Below are positions 9,397-18,250 of a stretch of DNA of 64,000 nucleotides, piece after piece (position 1 is the first letter of the stretch; each line of letters starts with the position of its first letter). Position numbers and translations under genes: made by a program. Where the stretch lies: assembly GCF_017742995.1 (NCBI RefSeq), contig NZ_CP072425.1:1054001-1118000 (forward strand), in the 5' to 3' direction. Under the pieces are notes generated by a model. It searched no databases. It was not told the DNA's origin and worked only from the letters and a program-made list of their open reading frames with translations. The stretch is from Pseudoalteromonas viridis (GTDB lineage: Bacteria > Pseudomonadota > Gammaproteobacteria > Enterobacterales > Alteromonadaceae).

Positions 9397-10200
9397 TTAT
9401 GGCTCAATGTCATGCATAACAGACTGAATAACTGAAAAAACGGCTCCCTGAGGGTCAGTGATCACCGCAAAACGGCCGACCTGAGGAATGTCCGTGGGTG
9501 GCACGCACACTTGCCCGCCAAGCACTCGGGCCTTCTCTGCCATGGCATCGCAATCCAGTACAGCAAAGTAGGTCATCCAGTGGGCGGGGATTTCGTCTCC
9601 CCACTCTTCACTCATTTGCAACATACCCGCCACCACAGTATCGCGTGCACTGAACAGCACATAGTCCATACCTTCCATAGGCTTATCTTGCGCCTGCCAA
9701 CCCAGCAAGGCACTATAAAACGCCCGGCTTTTTTGGCTATTACGGGTCGCTAACTCAAACCAGTAGGGCACATTGGCTTCGAGCTCGCGCTTGCACCCGG
9801 GATGCTCTTTTGCCTGCCACAGTGCAAAATGTGCACCCTCAGCCGGCTCTCGTAACATCACCATTCTGCCAGCTGACGGCACATCATGTGGACCGGCTAT
9901 AATCTCTGCGCCGAGTGCGACGGCTCGCTCTGCCATTTCATCCACGCTGTCGACTGCAATGTAATTCAACCATTGACTCTGCGCCCCAGCCTCTTTCTGC
10001 TGCGGCATCATCTGATACATAGCGGCAATGTCGTCACTGTGCTTTTGCAGCATAGTGTAATACGCGCCTTCACCAATTGGCTGATCATCAAAGTCCCAGT
10101 CAAATAGCTGTGTATAAAAGGCTTTCGCCTCCTGCCAATTGCTTGAACACAATTCAGTCCAGCAAAAAGCGCCGGCCCTGTTATAGGAAATTAATGCCAT
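9397..10200 (-). CDS. Two-domain VOC (glyoxalase-like) protein
   Basis: A 267-residue protein made of two consecutive vicinal-oxygen-chelate domains (about 5-125 and 135-260). Both begin with the same FCWTEL/YWFELATR-type strand and contain AFYxxLxxW. This layout resembles the CFP30-type two-domain VOC proteins. The ATG at 10200 is preferred to an in-frame GTG at 10209 because GGGTG lies just upstream of it. The reaction cannot be told from sequence. Confidence 0.8.
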   Translation of the reverse strand: MALISYNRAGAFCWTELCSSNWQEAKAFYTQLFDWDFDDQPIGEGAYYTMLQKHSDDIAAMYQMMPQQKEAGAQSQWLNYIAVDSVDEMAERAVALGAEIIAGPHDVPSAGRMVMLREPAEGAHFALWQAKEHPGCKRELEANVPYWFELATRNSQKSRAFYSALLGWQAQDKPMEGMDYVLFSARDTVVAGMLQMSEEWGDEIPAHWMTYFAVLDCDAMAEKARVLGGQVCVPPTDIPQVGRFAVITDPQGAVFSVIQSVMHDIEP

Positions 10201-10286
10201 AAAATACACCCGTTAATAAAAATTCCAGTCACCGGTTAAGTGAAGCACTGGATACACAATAGGGCAATAATTAAGTCATCTCACGA

Positions 10287-12068
10287 TTAATAGTGCTGAA
10301 CAAACTGGATCCCTACTTCGTGGTTTTCGAAGTTACTATTGCGCTCTAGCTTATAAGACAAATTGATCATACTGTCTTGTGTTGAAAACCAGCTCAAAGA
10401 GGTATTTAGATAGTCGCTTCGACTCGCCTGCGCGACCGTACCACTTGTAGCACCCAACTCCAGTGTAAACTTACTGTCCACCAGTATATCTGCGGATAAG
10501 CCTGCAATGGCTTTGATATAGCCTCGCGTATGACGCACATCGGATGTCAATCCGCCTCCTACCATCCAGTAGCCTAATACATCCCGATGTAACTGATACG
10601 ATTTGCCGACAAGACCGGAAAGTTCAAGCAACGATTTTTCGTCTAGCTGACGTGTTTTTTGCGGCCGATAACCAAAGTAAACTTCCGATGATAATTGTGA
10701 AAAAGCAGGCAAAGAGGCCGCCATCGAGCGAGCTTTATACAGCGTCAGTTCGTCCAGGCTCAAACTTTGAGCATCAAAATCATAAGCCAGCACTGTGTAG
10801 CCCATTTGTAATTCTGATTCAGACAGATACTGACGGGTATCGCTCTGTAAGAAATGCCCTGCAGGTAGCCAACCTAACTTCGCCACATCATGACCATTTC
10901 TCTGCCTGGCATAACGCAGATCGAAAGAGGAATCTTGCGGGGCTTTGGTCGGCCTTTTATGGTACATAAGATTCAGCTGATGTTGCTCTACTTCGGCATG
11001 TAGGTGGCCAAAGTGCGCCTCGGCGCCCGTGGTATCGGGCAGGTATTTCAATGATCTCGTCAGGTACTCTTTTTCAAGGGGAGTCAATGAGGTTTTGTCT
11101 GTGGTTGTAGCGTTATTTGCCAACAACTCGTCCAGCCTAGTCTGACTGCGGGCCGGTAACTCATCTGCAATGGCATGCACAAGCCATAAGTCAGATGCAT
11201 CAACATGAACGTTACTCACCTGCTGATGTCTATTTGCTGCTTTGACAACATCAAGAGGCGACACGATCGCACTTTTTTCAGCGAGGATATTGGTATTAAG
11301 CAGCGCCAGCAGCTCAAGAGTCATAGTGGCACAGTTGTAGGATTGAAAGTAATAGACTAACTCTTTGCCTTTAAGCTCCCATAAGTGTAACTGCAATAAC
11401 GATAGTTTTTCAGGATCTGCCTTTAATTTATATTGCCACAAGCTGCGTTGTTCAATATCACGATACTTCACTAAATCTTTGGCAAATGGCCGCACAGAGA
11501 AAAACCCTGGCATTCCTGTATAGGTACTCTCAACCAGTAGTTTCAGTGGGTTGAATGTGGTGATTTCCGTGAAATAAGCCAAAGAGTGGGCCACGTTCGT
11601 CCCTTTGTGATTTTTGCCTTCGGCCTTAAAAAAGATATGCCCCATCATACTGGATGCAGACGTCACCACTTCTGATGCAAAAACCAGGGTCAGTGAATCA
11701 AAGGGAACATAATCAAGAAATTTTTGTAATTCAGGGCATTGTTGTGCCATATCGGAAGAGAGTGTCCGCCTGGTGGCTTGCGATATCAGCGTCACTCGTG
11801 CAGGAAACTGGCAATAAGCAAGACGGAGATCTTCATTCATTAACGCCAGTGTTTTATCCAACTCAGCCTTTGCCGAGAAGCGGCCAGACTCAGCAGAAAG
11901 TAAAAACTGTGGGTCCTCTATCTGAGGCATACCATTGTCATCTAGATGAAGTAACAGATGCCACTGTTTTGAATCAGCGAGACGCTCCAATGGTAATTTG
12001 GTATAGGCAACAGCCTGAGCAGTAAATAAAAAAAAAGCTGTTATAAAACAGCTTAATATTTGTTTCAT
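10287..12068 (-). CDS. DUF4105 (Lnb N-terminal type) periplasmic/outer-membrane protein
   Basis: A 593-residue exported protein with a signal peptide (about 1-21, ending AVAY). The N-terminal half (about 100-280) shows the DUF4105/Lnb features SASSMMGHIFFK and YNCATMTLELL, with a conserved His and Cys that look catalytic. The C-terminal half alternates polar and aromatic residues like outer-membrane beta-strands and ends in QFVQHY, an outer-membrane-type C-terminus. It follows the lipoprotein gene after 14 bp, so the two are probably co-transcribed. Function unknown; a cysteine-hydrolase-like role is inferred from the motif only. Confidence 0.75.
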   Translation of the reverse strand: MKQILSCFITAFFLFTAQAVAYTKLPLERLADSKQWHLLLHLDDNGMPQIEDPQFLLSAESGRFSAKAELDKTLALMNEDLRLAYCQFPARVTLISQATRRTLSSDMAQQCPELQKFLDYVPFDSLTLVFASEVVTSASSMMGHIFFKAEGKNHKGTNVAHSLAYFTEITTFNPLKLLVESTYTGMPGFFSVRPFAKDLVKYRDIEQRSLWQYKLKADPEKLSLLQLHLWELKGKELVYYFQSYNCATMTLELLALLNTNILAEKSAIVSPLDVVKAANRHQQVSNVHVDASDLWLVHAIADELPARSQTRLDELLANNATTTDKTSLTPLEKEYLTRSLKYLPDTTGAEAHFGHLHAEVEQHQLNLMYHKRPTKAPQDSSFDLRYARQRNGHDVAKLGWLPAGHFLQSDTRQYLSESELQMGYTVLAYDFDAQSLSLDELTLYKARSMAASLPAFSQLSSEVYFGYRPQKTRQLDEKSLLELSGLVGKSYQLHRDVLGYWMVGGGLTSDVRHTRGYIKAIAGLSADILVDSKFTLELGATSGTVAQASRSDYLNTSLSWFSTQDSMINLSYKLERNSNFENHEVGIQFVQHY

Positions 12069-12082
12069 ACTTGAACTACAAC

Positions 12083-12442
12083 TTAGTTATCACACTGAAT
12101 TTCTACGTTTTCTTCATAGTCCCACATTTTACCTGTTGAGGAATCTGTGGTTGAACCAAACACGCCACCGATAAGGATGTTACCGAAAAATGAAGGAGTG
12201 ACCGATTTCTGGACTGGTGTTTCAGAAGCACAACCCGCAGCAGTTGTTTTAATCACCTTGTCCTGACCGTCTCTCAATACCTGAACGGTACCAGGCGTGT
12301 TAGATTGACTACCATCAGCAGTCACTTCAACAACTTTACCTGTGTTTGTTGTTACTTGAATAGTTTGCATATCAGAAGTCATAACGCTTGCGCAGCCAGA
12401 CAACATTACTAGTGCAGCAGCAGGGATAATTGAGTATTTCAT
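12083..12442 (-). CDS. Small lipoprotein, function unknown
   Basis: A 119-residue protein with a clear lipoprotein signal, LSGC (residues 14-17), then a short beta-rich domain containing TIQVTTNTGKVVEV and a Gly-rich stretch GNILIGGVFGS. It lies 14 bp upstream of the DUF4105 gene and is probably the first gene of a two-gene unit. Pairing with an outer-membrane-type protein suggests an envelope role. I do not recognise a named family. Confidence 0.7.
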   Translation of the reverse strand: MKYSIIPAAALVMLSGCASVMTSDMQTIQVTTNTGKVVEVTADGSQSNTPGTVQVLRDGQDKVIKTTAAGCASETPVQKSVTPSFFGNILIGGVFGSTTDSSTGKMWDYEENVEIQCDN

Positions 12443-12877
12443 TTCTATTTATCTTTATATTAAAAAATTACCAAAATTCTACACACAACCACAAACCTGT
12501 CAATAAAAATGTTCATTATACATTCAGGCAGTATGAATAATCGAACAAACATCAACCCCCCTTTGTTAATATTAAACTTTTAATATTAATGAAATAAACA
12601 ACCTATTCGTTAAATGCCGAGAATAAAACTACTCATAGCCAGGCTGACAAAGCGTATTGAGTGATTCTAAGACCCTATAAGAGCCTTTAATTAATCAGGT
12701 CTCTTCTCTCTTTTCCGATTTAAATTCATGCCCAATTATATTCATTCTGCACTGTATAAATCGCAACAATGGCAACTTTGTGTTACGCGATAACCCATCA
12801 ACTACCGTTAAGTCTGATGCTTTTGCCGCTGCTCTTTTCACGACGGCGACGAATGAACGTCGAAAATACCTGAATAT

Positions 12878-12930
12878 CGTGCAAAGGGTAACGACACAGT
12901 GCTTGCACTGACATTTCCTTTGCGCAAGGG
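12878..12930. repeat. REP-like hairpin repeat, copy A
   Basis: A 53-bp nested inverted repeat. The outer arm GTGCAAAGG pairs with CCTTTGCGC, and the inner arm CAGTGC pairs with GCACTG around TT. It is flanked by a short GACGAATGAACG motif on both sides. Confidence 0.7.
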
Positions 12931-13032
12931 CGACGAATGAACGACAAAAATATCTGGAATATTTTTGAACAGCTACGCTGGCTCGAAGAGCGTAAGGCAG
13001 GAAGCCTGGAGTCAGCACCGCTTCGCAGCTAT

Positions 13033-13084
13033 CGTGCAAAGGATAATGACACAGTGCTTGCACTGGCATTTCCTTTGCGCAAGG
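13033..13084. repeat. REP-like hairpin repeat, copy B
   Basis: The same nested inverted repeat as at 12878, differing at a few positions (GGATAATG for GGGTAACG; GGCATT for GACATT). It is preceded by GCACCGCTTCGCAGC, a phrase that also follows copy C. Confidence 0.7.
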
Positions 13085-13136
13085 TGAAGTGAGCCAGTTT
13101 AACTAAGCTCCCTCCTTTTCTCATATTTCAAGCATT

Positions 13137-13155
13137 AAAAAAGGCCGCACCTTTT
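13137..13155 (-). terminator. Decayed copy of the tuf terminator
   Basis: The phrase GCATTAAAAAAGGCC precedes a shortened stem (AAAAGG..CCTTTT). It aligns with the working tuf terminator but has lost the middle of the hairpin. It lies beyond a tuf-like 3' end at 13199. Confidence 0.45.
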
Positions 13156-13198
13156 ACAAGGAAACGACCTATTTCATAGTGTTACTGCAATCTGTAGA

Positions 13199-13232
13199 TT
13201 ACTCTACGATTGTAGCTACAAGCACCTACATT
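13199..13232 (-). pseudogene. Remnant of a tuf 3' end
   Basis: Read on the minus strand, this piece encodes VATIVE followed by TAA, the C-terminus of EF-Tu, with codons partly different from the intact gene. It is preceded by GGTGCT as in tuf after a 5-base deletion that breaks the frame. It is followed, as in the real gene, by the GCATTAAAAAAGGCC terminator phrase. The match is short, but the gene-plus-terminator order makes chance unlikely. Confidence 0.5.
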
Positions 13233-13280
13233 ACCTTGTGGAGAATGCCATCTTCACATGATGACTTTCACTCAGGCATT

Positions 13281-13307
13281 AAAAAAGGCCACCGAGGTGA
13301 CCTTTTT
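13281..13307 (-). terminator. Second copy of the tuf-type terminator
   Basis: A stem AAAAAAGG..CACC pairing with GGTG..CCTTTTT, nearly identical to the terminator at 13502. It includes the leading CAGGCATT and the trailing TGCTTATTGCATTA. Confidence 0.7.
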
Positions 13308-13329
13308 ACAATGCTTATTGCATTACTTT

Positions 13330-13382
13330 CGTGCAAAGGATAATGACACAGTGCTTGCACTGACATTTCCTTTGCGCAAGGG
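13330..13382. repeat. REP-like hairpin repeat, copy C
   Basis: The third copy of the nested inverted repeat. It is inserted between two copies of the tuf terminator and followed by a GATGAGTGAACG motif like the one next to copy A. Confidence 0.7.
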
Positions 13383-13501
13383 CGATGAGTGAACGAAGCA
13401 CCGCTTCGCAGCACGAGGAGGTGAGCGCACGGATGCGCGATGGGCGTCGCTACATGGATGTACTTCCACACCGCATTTTCCATCGCCATATTTCAGGCAT
13501 T

Positions 13502-13530
13502 AAAAAAGGCCACCGAAGTGACCTTTTTTA
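13502..13530 (-). terminator. tuf terminator
   Basis: A rho-independent hairpin 31 bp after the tuf stop. A-rich and T-rich arms flank CCAC/GTGA pairs around a CGAA loop, giving a T-run on the minus strand. Confidence 0.8.
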
Positions 13531-13560
13531 TAATGCTTATTGCATTAACTAAAGTCGATA

Positions 13561-14745
13561 TTACTCAACGATAGTTGCAACAACACCAGCACCAACTGTA
13601 CGGCCACCTTCACGGATCGCGAAACGTAGACCTTCGTCCATCGCGATTGGGCAGATCAGCTCAACAGTCATCTTGATGTTGTCACCAGGCATTACCATTT
13701 CAACGCCTTCTGGCAGCTCAACGTTACCAGTTACGTCAGTTGTACGGAAGTAGAACTGTGGACGGTAGCCTTTGAAGAATGGAGTGTGACGACCACCTTC
13801 ATCTTTAGACAGTACGTATACTTCTGAAGTGAACTTAGTGTGCGGAGTGATTGAACCAGGCTTAGCAAGAACCTGACCACGCTCAACTTCGTCACGCTTA
13901 GTACCACGTAGAAGGGCACCGATGTTCTCACCTGCACGACCTTCGTCAAGCAGCTTACGGAACATTTCAACACCTGTACAAGTTGTCTTCGTAGTTTCTT
14001 TGATACCTACGATTTCAACTTCGTCGTTCACGTTGATGATACCAGCTTCAACACGGCCAGTTACAACTGTACCACGACCCTGGATTGAGAATACGTCTTC
14101 GATAGGCATGATGAACGGCTTATCGATGTCACGCTCTGGCTCTGGGATGTAAGAATCTAGTGCTTCTGCAAGCTCAACGATCTTGTCTTCCCACTCTTTC
14201 TCGCCTTCAAGCGCTTTAAGAGCAGAACCCTGGATTAGAGGCAGGTCATCACCTGGGAAGTCGTACTCAGAAAGAAGTTCACGAACTTCCATCTCTACTA
14301 GCTCTAGTAGCTCTTCGTCGTCAACCATGTCACATTTGTTCATGAATACGATGATGTAAGGTACACCAACCTGACGAGAAAGTAGGATGTGCTCACGTGT
14401 TTGAGGCATAGGACCGTCAGTTGCAGCAACTACCAGGATCGCGCCGTCCATCTGAGCAGCACCAGTGATCATGTTTTTAACGTAGTCAGCGTGTCCAGGA
14501 CAGTCAACGTGCGCGTAGTGGCGAGTTGGTGTGTCATACTCAACGTGTGAAGTTGAGATTGTGATACCACGCTCACGCTCTTCTGGAGCGTTATCGATTG
14601 ATGCGAAGTCTTTCGCTTCACCACCGTATACTTTTGCAAGTACGTTAGTGATTGCTGCAGTTAGGGTAGTTTTACCGTGGTCAACGTGGCCGATAGTACC
14701 AACGTTAACGTGCGGTTTCGAACGTTCAAACTTTTCTTTTGCCAT
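13561..14745 (-). CDS. tuf: Elongation factor Tu
   Basis: A 394-residue translation GTPase that carries aminoacyl-tRNA to the ribosome. It has the G1 motif GHVDHGKTT (about 19-27), the effector RGITI, G3 DCPGH and G4 NKCD, then the two beta-barrel domains, ending [11 protein letters not shown]. Full length. Codon use is strongly biased, as expected for a highly expressed gene. It sits directly after tRNA Thr-Tyr-Gly-Thr on the same strand, the tufB arrangement of gammaproteobacteria, and is probably processed from a common tRNA-mRNA transcript. Confidence 0.98.
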   Translation of the reverse strand: MAKEKFERSKPHVNVGTIGHVDHGKTTLTAAITNVLAKVYGGEAKDFASIDNAPEERERGITISTSHVEYDTPTRHYAHVDCPGHADYVKNMITGAAQMDGAILVVAATDGPMPQTREHILLSRQVGVPYIIVFMNKCDMVDDEELLELVEMEVRELLSEYDFPGDDLPLIQGSALKALEGEKEWEDKIVELAEALDSYIPEPERDIDKPFIMPIEDVFSIQGRGTVVTGRVEAGIINVNDEVEIVGIKETTKTTCTGVEMFRKLLDEGRAGENIGALLRGTKRDEVERGQVLAKPGSITPHTKFTSEVYVLSKDEGGRHTPFFKGYRPQFYFRTTDVTGNVELPEGVEMVMPGDNIKMTVELICPIAMDEGLRFAIREGGRTVGAGVVATIVE

Positions 14746-14887
14746 GACGGAACCTATAAGTTTTGTGTATCTAGATTACATATAAAAATAATCCACACGC
14801 CACAACGGCGGCAGACTAGAATTATTAAGTACAATTATAAATGTTTTTATGACAAATCAAAGGAAGTATTTAGGAAGATCCGAAGAC

Positions 14888-14963
14888 TGGTGCTGATAGG
14901 CAGATTTGAACTGCCGACCTCACCCTTACCAAGGGTGCGCTCTACCAACTGAGCTATATCAGC
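14888..14963 (-). tRNA. thrT: tRNA-Thr (GGT)
   Basis: A 76-nt cloverleaf with encoded CCA and anticodon GGT. It is the last tRNA before tuf; the 142 bp between them hold no terminator that I can see. The symbol follows the conserved thrU-tyrU-glyT-thrT-tufB order. Confidence 0.95.
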
Positions 14964-14975
14964 ACACCAGAAAAC

Positions 14976-15050
<75 letters not shown>

Positions 15051-15094
15051 TTTAGGAACCTGTTCTTAACTACCTCTAACCGTCAAGAATAAAG

Positions 15095-15179
15095 TGGTGG
15101 AGGGGGCTGGATTCGAACCAGCGAAGGCAGTGCCGTCAGATTTACAGTCTGATCCCTTTGGCCGCTCGGGAACCCCTCC
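15095..15179 (-). tRNA. tyrU: tRNA-Tyr (GTA)
   Basis: An 85-nt class II tRNA with a long variable arm, GGAGGGG acceptor stem, encoded CCA and anticodon GTA. Confidence 0.95.
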
Positions 15180-15219
15180 ACGTCAAAAATTCTTGTCTAA
15201 AGCGTTGCTGTTTAAAAAC

Positions 15220-15295
<76 letters not shown>

Positions 15296-15316
15296 ACTGC
15301 TTTAGTACGGGGCGAG

Positions 15317-15345
15317 ATATTAGAGGAATGACCGGGACTATGCAA
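15317..15345 (-). promoter_or_regulatory. Promoter of the tRNA-tuf operon
   Basis: On the minus strand, TTGCAT (15345-15340) and TAATAT (15322-15317) are separated by 17 bp. They are followed by a GC-rich discriminator CTCGCCCCG, the signature of stringently controlled stable-RNA promoters. An A/T-rich tract upstream (about 15350-15380) could act as an UP element. Confidence 0.75.
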
Positions 15346-15423
15346 CACCCAAAGTAAAAAAAATCACAGATAATTGTTTAAATGGTCACATTTACAGCAA
15401 AAACCTGTATTGCAGGCAAATTA

Positions 15424-16122
15424 TTATGCAAACTGCTGATATTTACGCCAGTACATCAGGCCTTGCAGCACCAAAATATCATTATATGTACTTGGACGGG
15501 CTAAGTGTTGTTGCATTAATTCGCCATATCCACCTGCACAAACGATCACAGGCGTGTCGTCAGACTGGCTCAAATAGTATTCCAGTGCACCCAGGGTGGC
15601 GACCAGAGCACCATTTTTGACCGCGTTGGGCGTATTGGTGCCCAGCTCAGGCAAAAATAAGCTGGTATCATCACTGAAGACTTTCTGGGTATTACTAACC
15701 AGGCTGCTGATCATCATATCCAGGCCGGGCAAGATCCAGCCGCCCAGATGTTGTCCAGCTTTATTTAGCACATCAATTTTGCTGGCGGTACCACAATCGA
15801 GTATCACGCAGCTTTGTTGCGGATAGAGATGATAACAGGCCACCACCGTCAGCCAGCGATCGATACCGAGGTTCTCAAATTGCGGATAAGCGCAAGTTAG
15901 CCCACCCAATGTTGCACTGGTCTTAGCCTGATAATATGGAATAGCCAGTTGCTGCGCACGCGCAATTAGCGGCGCCACCAGCTCTCCCTTGCCCACTTGT
16001 GCAATCAGCACTTCTTCTATCTCTGACCAGGGAATGTCTGCCTCATTTACTAAGGTGATAACGTCCCCTGCCAGCGTTGCCGTTTTCAGTGCCGTATTGC
16101 CCACATCTACCAGCAGTTTCAT
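15424..16122 (-). CDS. coaX: Type III pantothenate kinase CoaX
   Basis: A 232-residue ASKHA-fold kinase that phosphorylates pantothenate, the first step of coenzyme A synthesis. The N-terminal phosphate motif DVGNTALK, the ILDCGTASKIDVL segment and the late VCAGGYGEL motif are all in place. Its start overlaps the birA stop by 4 bp, so it is coupled to birA, an arrangement common in gammaproteobacteria. Confidence 0.93.
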   Translation of the reverse strand: MKLLVDVGNTALKTATLAGDVITLVNEADIPWSEIEEVLIAQVGKGELVAPLIARAQQLAIPYYQAKTSATLGGLTCAYPQFENLGIDRWLTVVACYHLYPQQSCVILDCGTASKIDVLNKAGQHLGGWILPGLDMMISSLVSNTQKVFSDDTSLFLPELGTNTPNAVKNGALVATLGALEYYLSQSDDTPVIVCAGGYGELMQQHLARPSTYNDILVLQGLMYWRKYQQFA

Positions 16123-17114
16123 GATGCTTCCTTACGTACTGAAATTTCGCCGCCGTAATAGGTTTTAAGCTCGCCATCCTGACGCAGCACCAAACCACCT
16201 TGTGAGTCTATGCCTTCACAAATGCCCCGCCACTGTTTTTGCCCTGTGGTCAGCGTCACGCCCTGCTGACGATGCACATTCAGTGCATTCCACTGCTCAG
16301 TCATCACACTCAGTCCGTGGCGCTGATAGATCTCCAAGCGCTTTTGCAGACATAAAGTCAGCACGGCCACCAGCTGATTCTTGTTAACCGCGTTAACGTG
16401 CTGGCTTAAATCGGTCCAGGCCTGATCGATTTGCCCGGCGGCGCTGTCTGGCATTGCGACATTAAGACCAATACCAATCACCAGATGACAAGGGCCTTCA
16501 ACCTGGCCATCCAGCTCAACCAAAATGCCCGCCAGCTTTTGTTCATTCAGATACACATCGTTTGGCCACTTCAGTTGCACATCCAGGTCAAACAAGGCTT
16601 TAAGCGCATCGTGTACCGCCAGCCCGACGGCAATCGACAACCCCATAGCGGCCTGCATACCTTCATCCAGCTGCCAGTAACAGCTGTAATATAAGTTGGC
16701 ACCAAATGGCGATTGCCACTGACGACCACGCCGGCCTCGCCCGGCCTGCTGCATTTCTGCGACCAGCACTTGCCCTTTAGGTATAGACTGGTGAGCCTGA
16801 ATGCGACGCATCAGTTCACTGTTCGTGGAATCAATAATAGAATGCACTTCTATCTGACACGGCGTGTCACTGAGCTGCGCCCAGCTCTGACGGATCTCGT
16901 TTTCTGCTAATAAAGGCAAGCTGTTATTAAGGCGATAGCCCTTGCCCGTCACCTTAAAAATATCGATGCCCATTTGCTGTAAAGACTTAATGTGCTTAGA
17001 CACCGCCGCCCGGCTGATCCCCAACTGTTCACCCAGTGCCTGTCCGGAAACAAATTCGCCGCACTTCAGGGCATGTAAAATGGCCAGCTTGTTGCCATCG
17101 GGTGCTTTAATCAT
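16119..17114 (-). CDS. birA: Biotin ligase/biotin operon repressor BirA
   Basis: A 331-residue bifunctional protein. An N-terminal winged helix-turn-helix (about 5-60, GEFVSGQALGEQLGISRAAV) is followed by the biotin-protein ligase domain with GRGRRGRQW, the lysine-containing KWPNDVYL and the C-terminal SH3-like domain. It charges acetyl-CoA carboxylase with biotin and represses bio genes. The start MIKAPDG at 17114 overlaps the murB end by 8 bp; an upstream in-frame start at 17141 lies deeper inside murB and is less likely. Confidence 0.95.
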   Translation of the reverse strand: MIKAPDGNKLAILHALKCGEFVSGQALGEQLGISRAAVSKHIKSLQQMGIDIFKVTGKGYRLNNSLPLLAENEIRQSWAQLSDTPCQIEVHSIIDSTNSELMRRIQAHQSIPKGQVLVAEMQQAGRGRRGRQWQSPFGANLYYSCYWQLDEGMQAAMGLSIAVGLAVHDALKALFDLDVQLKWPNDVYLNEQKLAGILVELDGQVEGPCHLVIGIGLNVAMPDSAAGQIDQAWTDLSQHVNAVNKNQLVAVLTLCLQKRLEIYQRHGLSVMTEQWNALNVHRQQGVTLTTGQKQWRGICEGIDSQGGLVLRQDGELKTYYGGEISVRKEAS

Positions 17115-18120
17115 GGTGCGCTTCCTGTATTGTAATTTCACCCTGCGGGCCTATCAGCCTGACCTCATGCTCCAGCACAATGTCAAACTGGGTAAGTATG
17201 GTGTGCTGAATATGGCTGATCACCGCTTTAAGGTCCTCACCATTGCTATGGCCTTCATTGACCAGCACCAGCGCCTGGCGCTCATACACTCTGATCCCAC
17301 CCCGCTGATAGCCTTTAAGCCCGGCGCGTTCAATGAGCCAGCCCGCGGCCAGTTTGCAATGCTGCGCATCGACCGGGTAACTGGGCATATCGGGATAACG
17401 ATTAGCTAAGGCATCGGCTTGCGCTTTGTCGACCACAGGATTTTTAAAAAAGCTCCCGGCATTTGCCAGCACCTGAGGGTCCGGCAGTTTACTGCGCCGG
17501 GTTGCCATCACTTGTTCAGCGACCGCCTGTGGGGTCACCGTCTCTGGGCAGAGTGTTTTTAACGGGCCATAACTCAGCACAGGCTGCCACTGCTTAGGTA
17601 GATGCAGAGTCACTTCGGTAATAATAAAGCGATCTTTCAGCGCATGTTTAAACACAGAGTCGCGATAGCCAAGCTCACAGGCTGCTTTATCTAAGGTTTG
17701 CATGGTTCGGCTGGCAATATCAAAGCCCTGTACCTGATACAATACATCGGCCAGCTCCACACCATAAGCGCCGATATTCTGGATCGGGGCTGCACCCAGG
17801 GTGCCCGGGATCAAGACTAAGTTCTCCAGTCCGCCAATCCCTTGTGCCAGCAGATGCATCACCAGTGCATGCCAGGATTCACCGGCTGCAGCGCGTATAA
17901 CATAATGACTGGCTTGTTCTTCGATAGCCACGCCACGATTGGCCATTTGGATCACTGTGCCCGCATAATCGCTCAGGAACACACTGTTACTGCCCTCACC
18001 TAAAATATAAAACGGCGTACTAAAGTCGTGGTCGTAAAGCTGCGCCGGATCCGTTATACGCAGCAAGGTGCTGCATGACGCCGGTAGCGAGAATGTGTGT
18101 AATGACTGCAAAGAATGCAC
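17107..18120 (-). CDS. murB: UDP-N-acetylenolpyruvoylglucosamine reductase MurB
   Basis: A 337-residue FAD enzyme that reduces UDP-GlcNAc-enolpyruvate to UDP-MurNAc in peptidoglycan synthesis. The FAD-binding LGEGSNSVF, the GLENLVLIPGTLGAAPIQNIGAYG-type region and the catalytic-Ser motif NAGSFFKNP are visible. It is the E. coli-like (type I) form. First gene of the overlapping murB-birA-coaX unit. Confidence 0.96.
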   Translation of the reverse strand: MHSLQSLHTFSLPASCSTLLRITDPAQLYDHDFSTPFYILGEGSNSVFLSDYAGTVIQMANRGVAIEEQASHYVIRAAAGESWHALVMHLLAQGIGGLENLVLIPGTLGAAPIQNIGAYGVELADVLYQVQGFDIASRTMQTLDKAACELGYRDSVFKHALKDRFIITEVTLHLPKQWQPVLSYGPLKTLCPETVTPQAVAEQVMATRRSKLPDPQVLANAGSFFKNPVVDKAQADALANRYPDMPSYPVDAQHCKLAAGWLIERAGLKGYQRGGIRVYERQALVLVNEGHSNGEDLKAVISHIQHTILTQFDIVLEHEVRLIGPQGEITIQEAHHD

Positions 18121-18250
18121 ACCCGAACCCTGTAACTAATGCAAAATTGCCGCTAGTGTAGCCTATCCTTGGCTCTGGCGCATCAAGGTGTCATTTTGGC
18201 ACTTAAGTGGTATAACATCGGCTCTACTCACATCATGAGCAAGGATAATA

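Larger units (their letters stand above)
12443..13560. other. Repeat-rich gap with no supported gene
   Basis: This 1.1-kb stretch separates the lipoprotein from tuf. 12443-12870 is AT-rich with nothing I can name. From 12878 it holds three copies of a hairpin repeat, three copies (one decayed) of the tuf terminator and a decayed tuf 3' end. Short open frames here are translations of the repeats. Confidence 0.75.

Noticed and set aside
12695..13489. Short minus-strand frames sharing QALCHYPLH
   Set aside because: The shared words come from the 53-bp hairpin repeats, not from a protein family.
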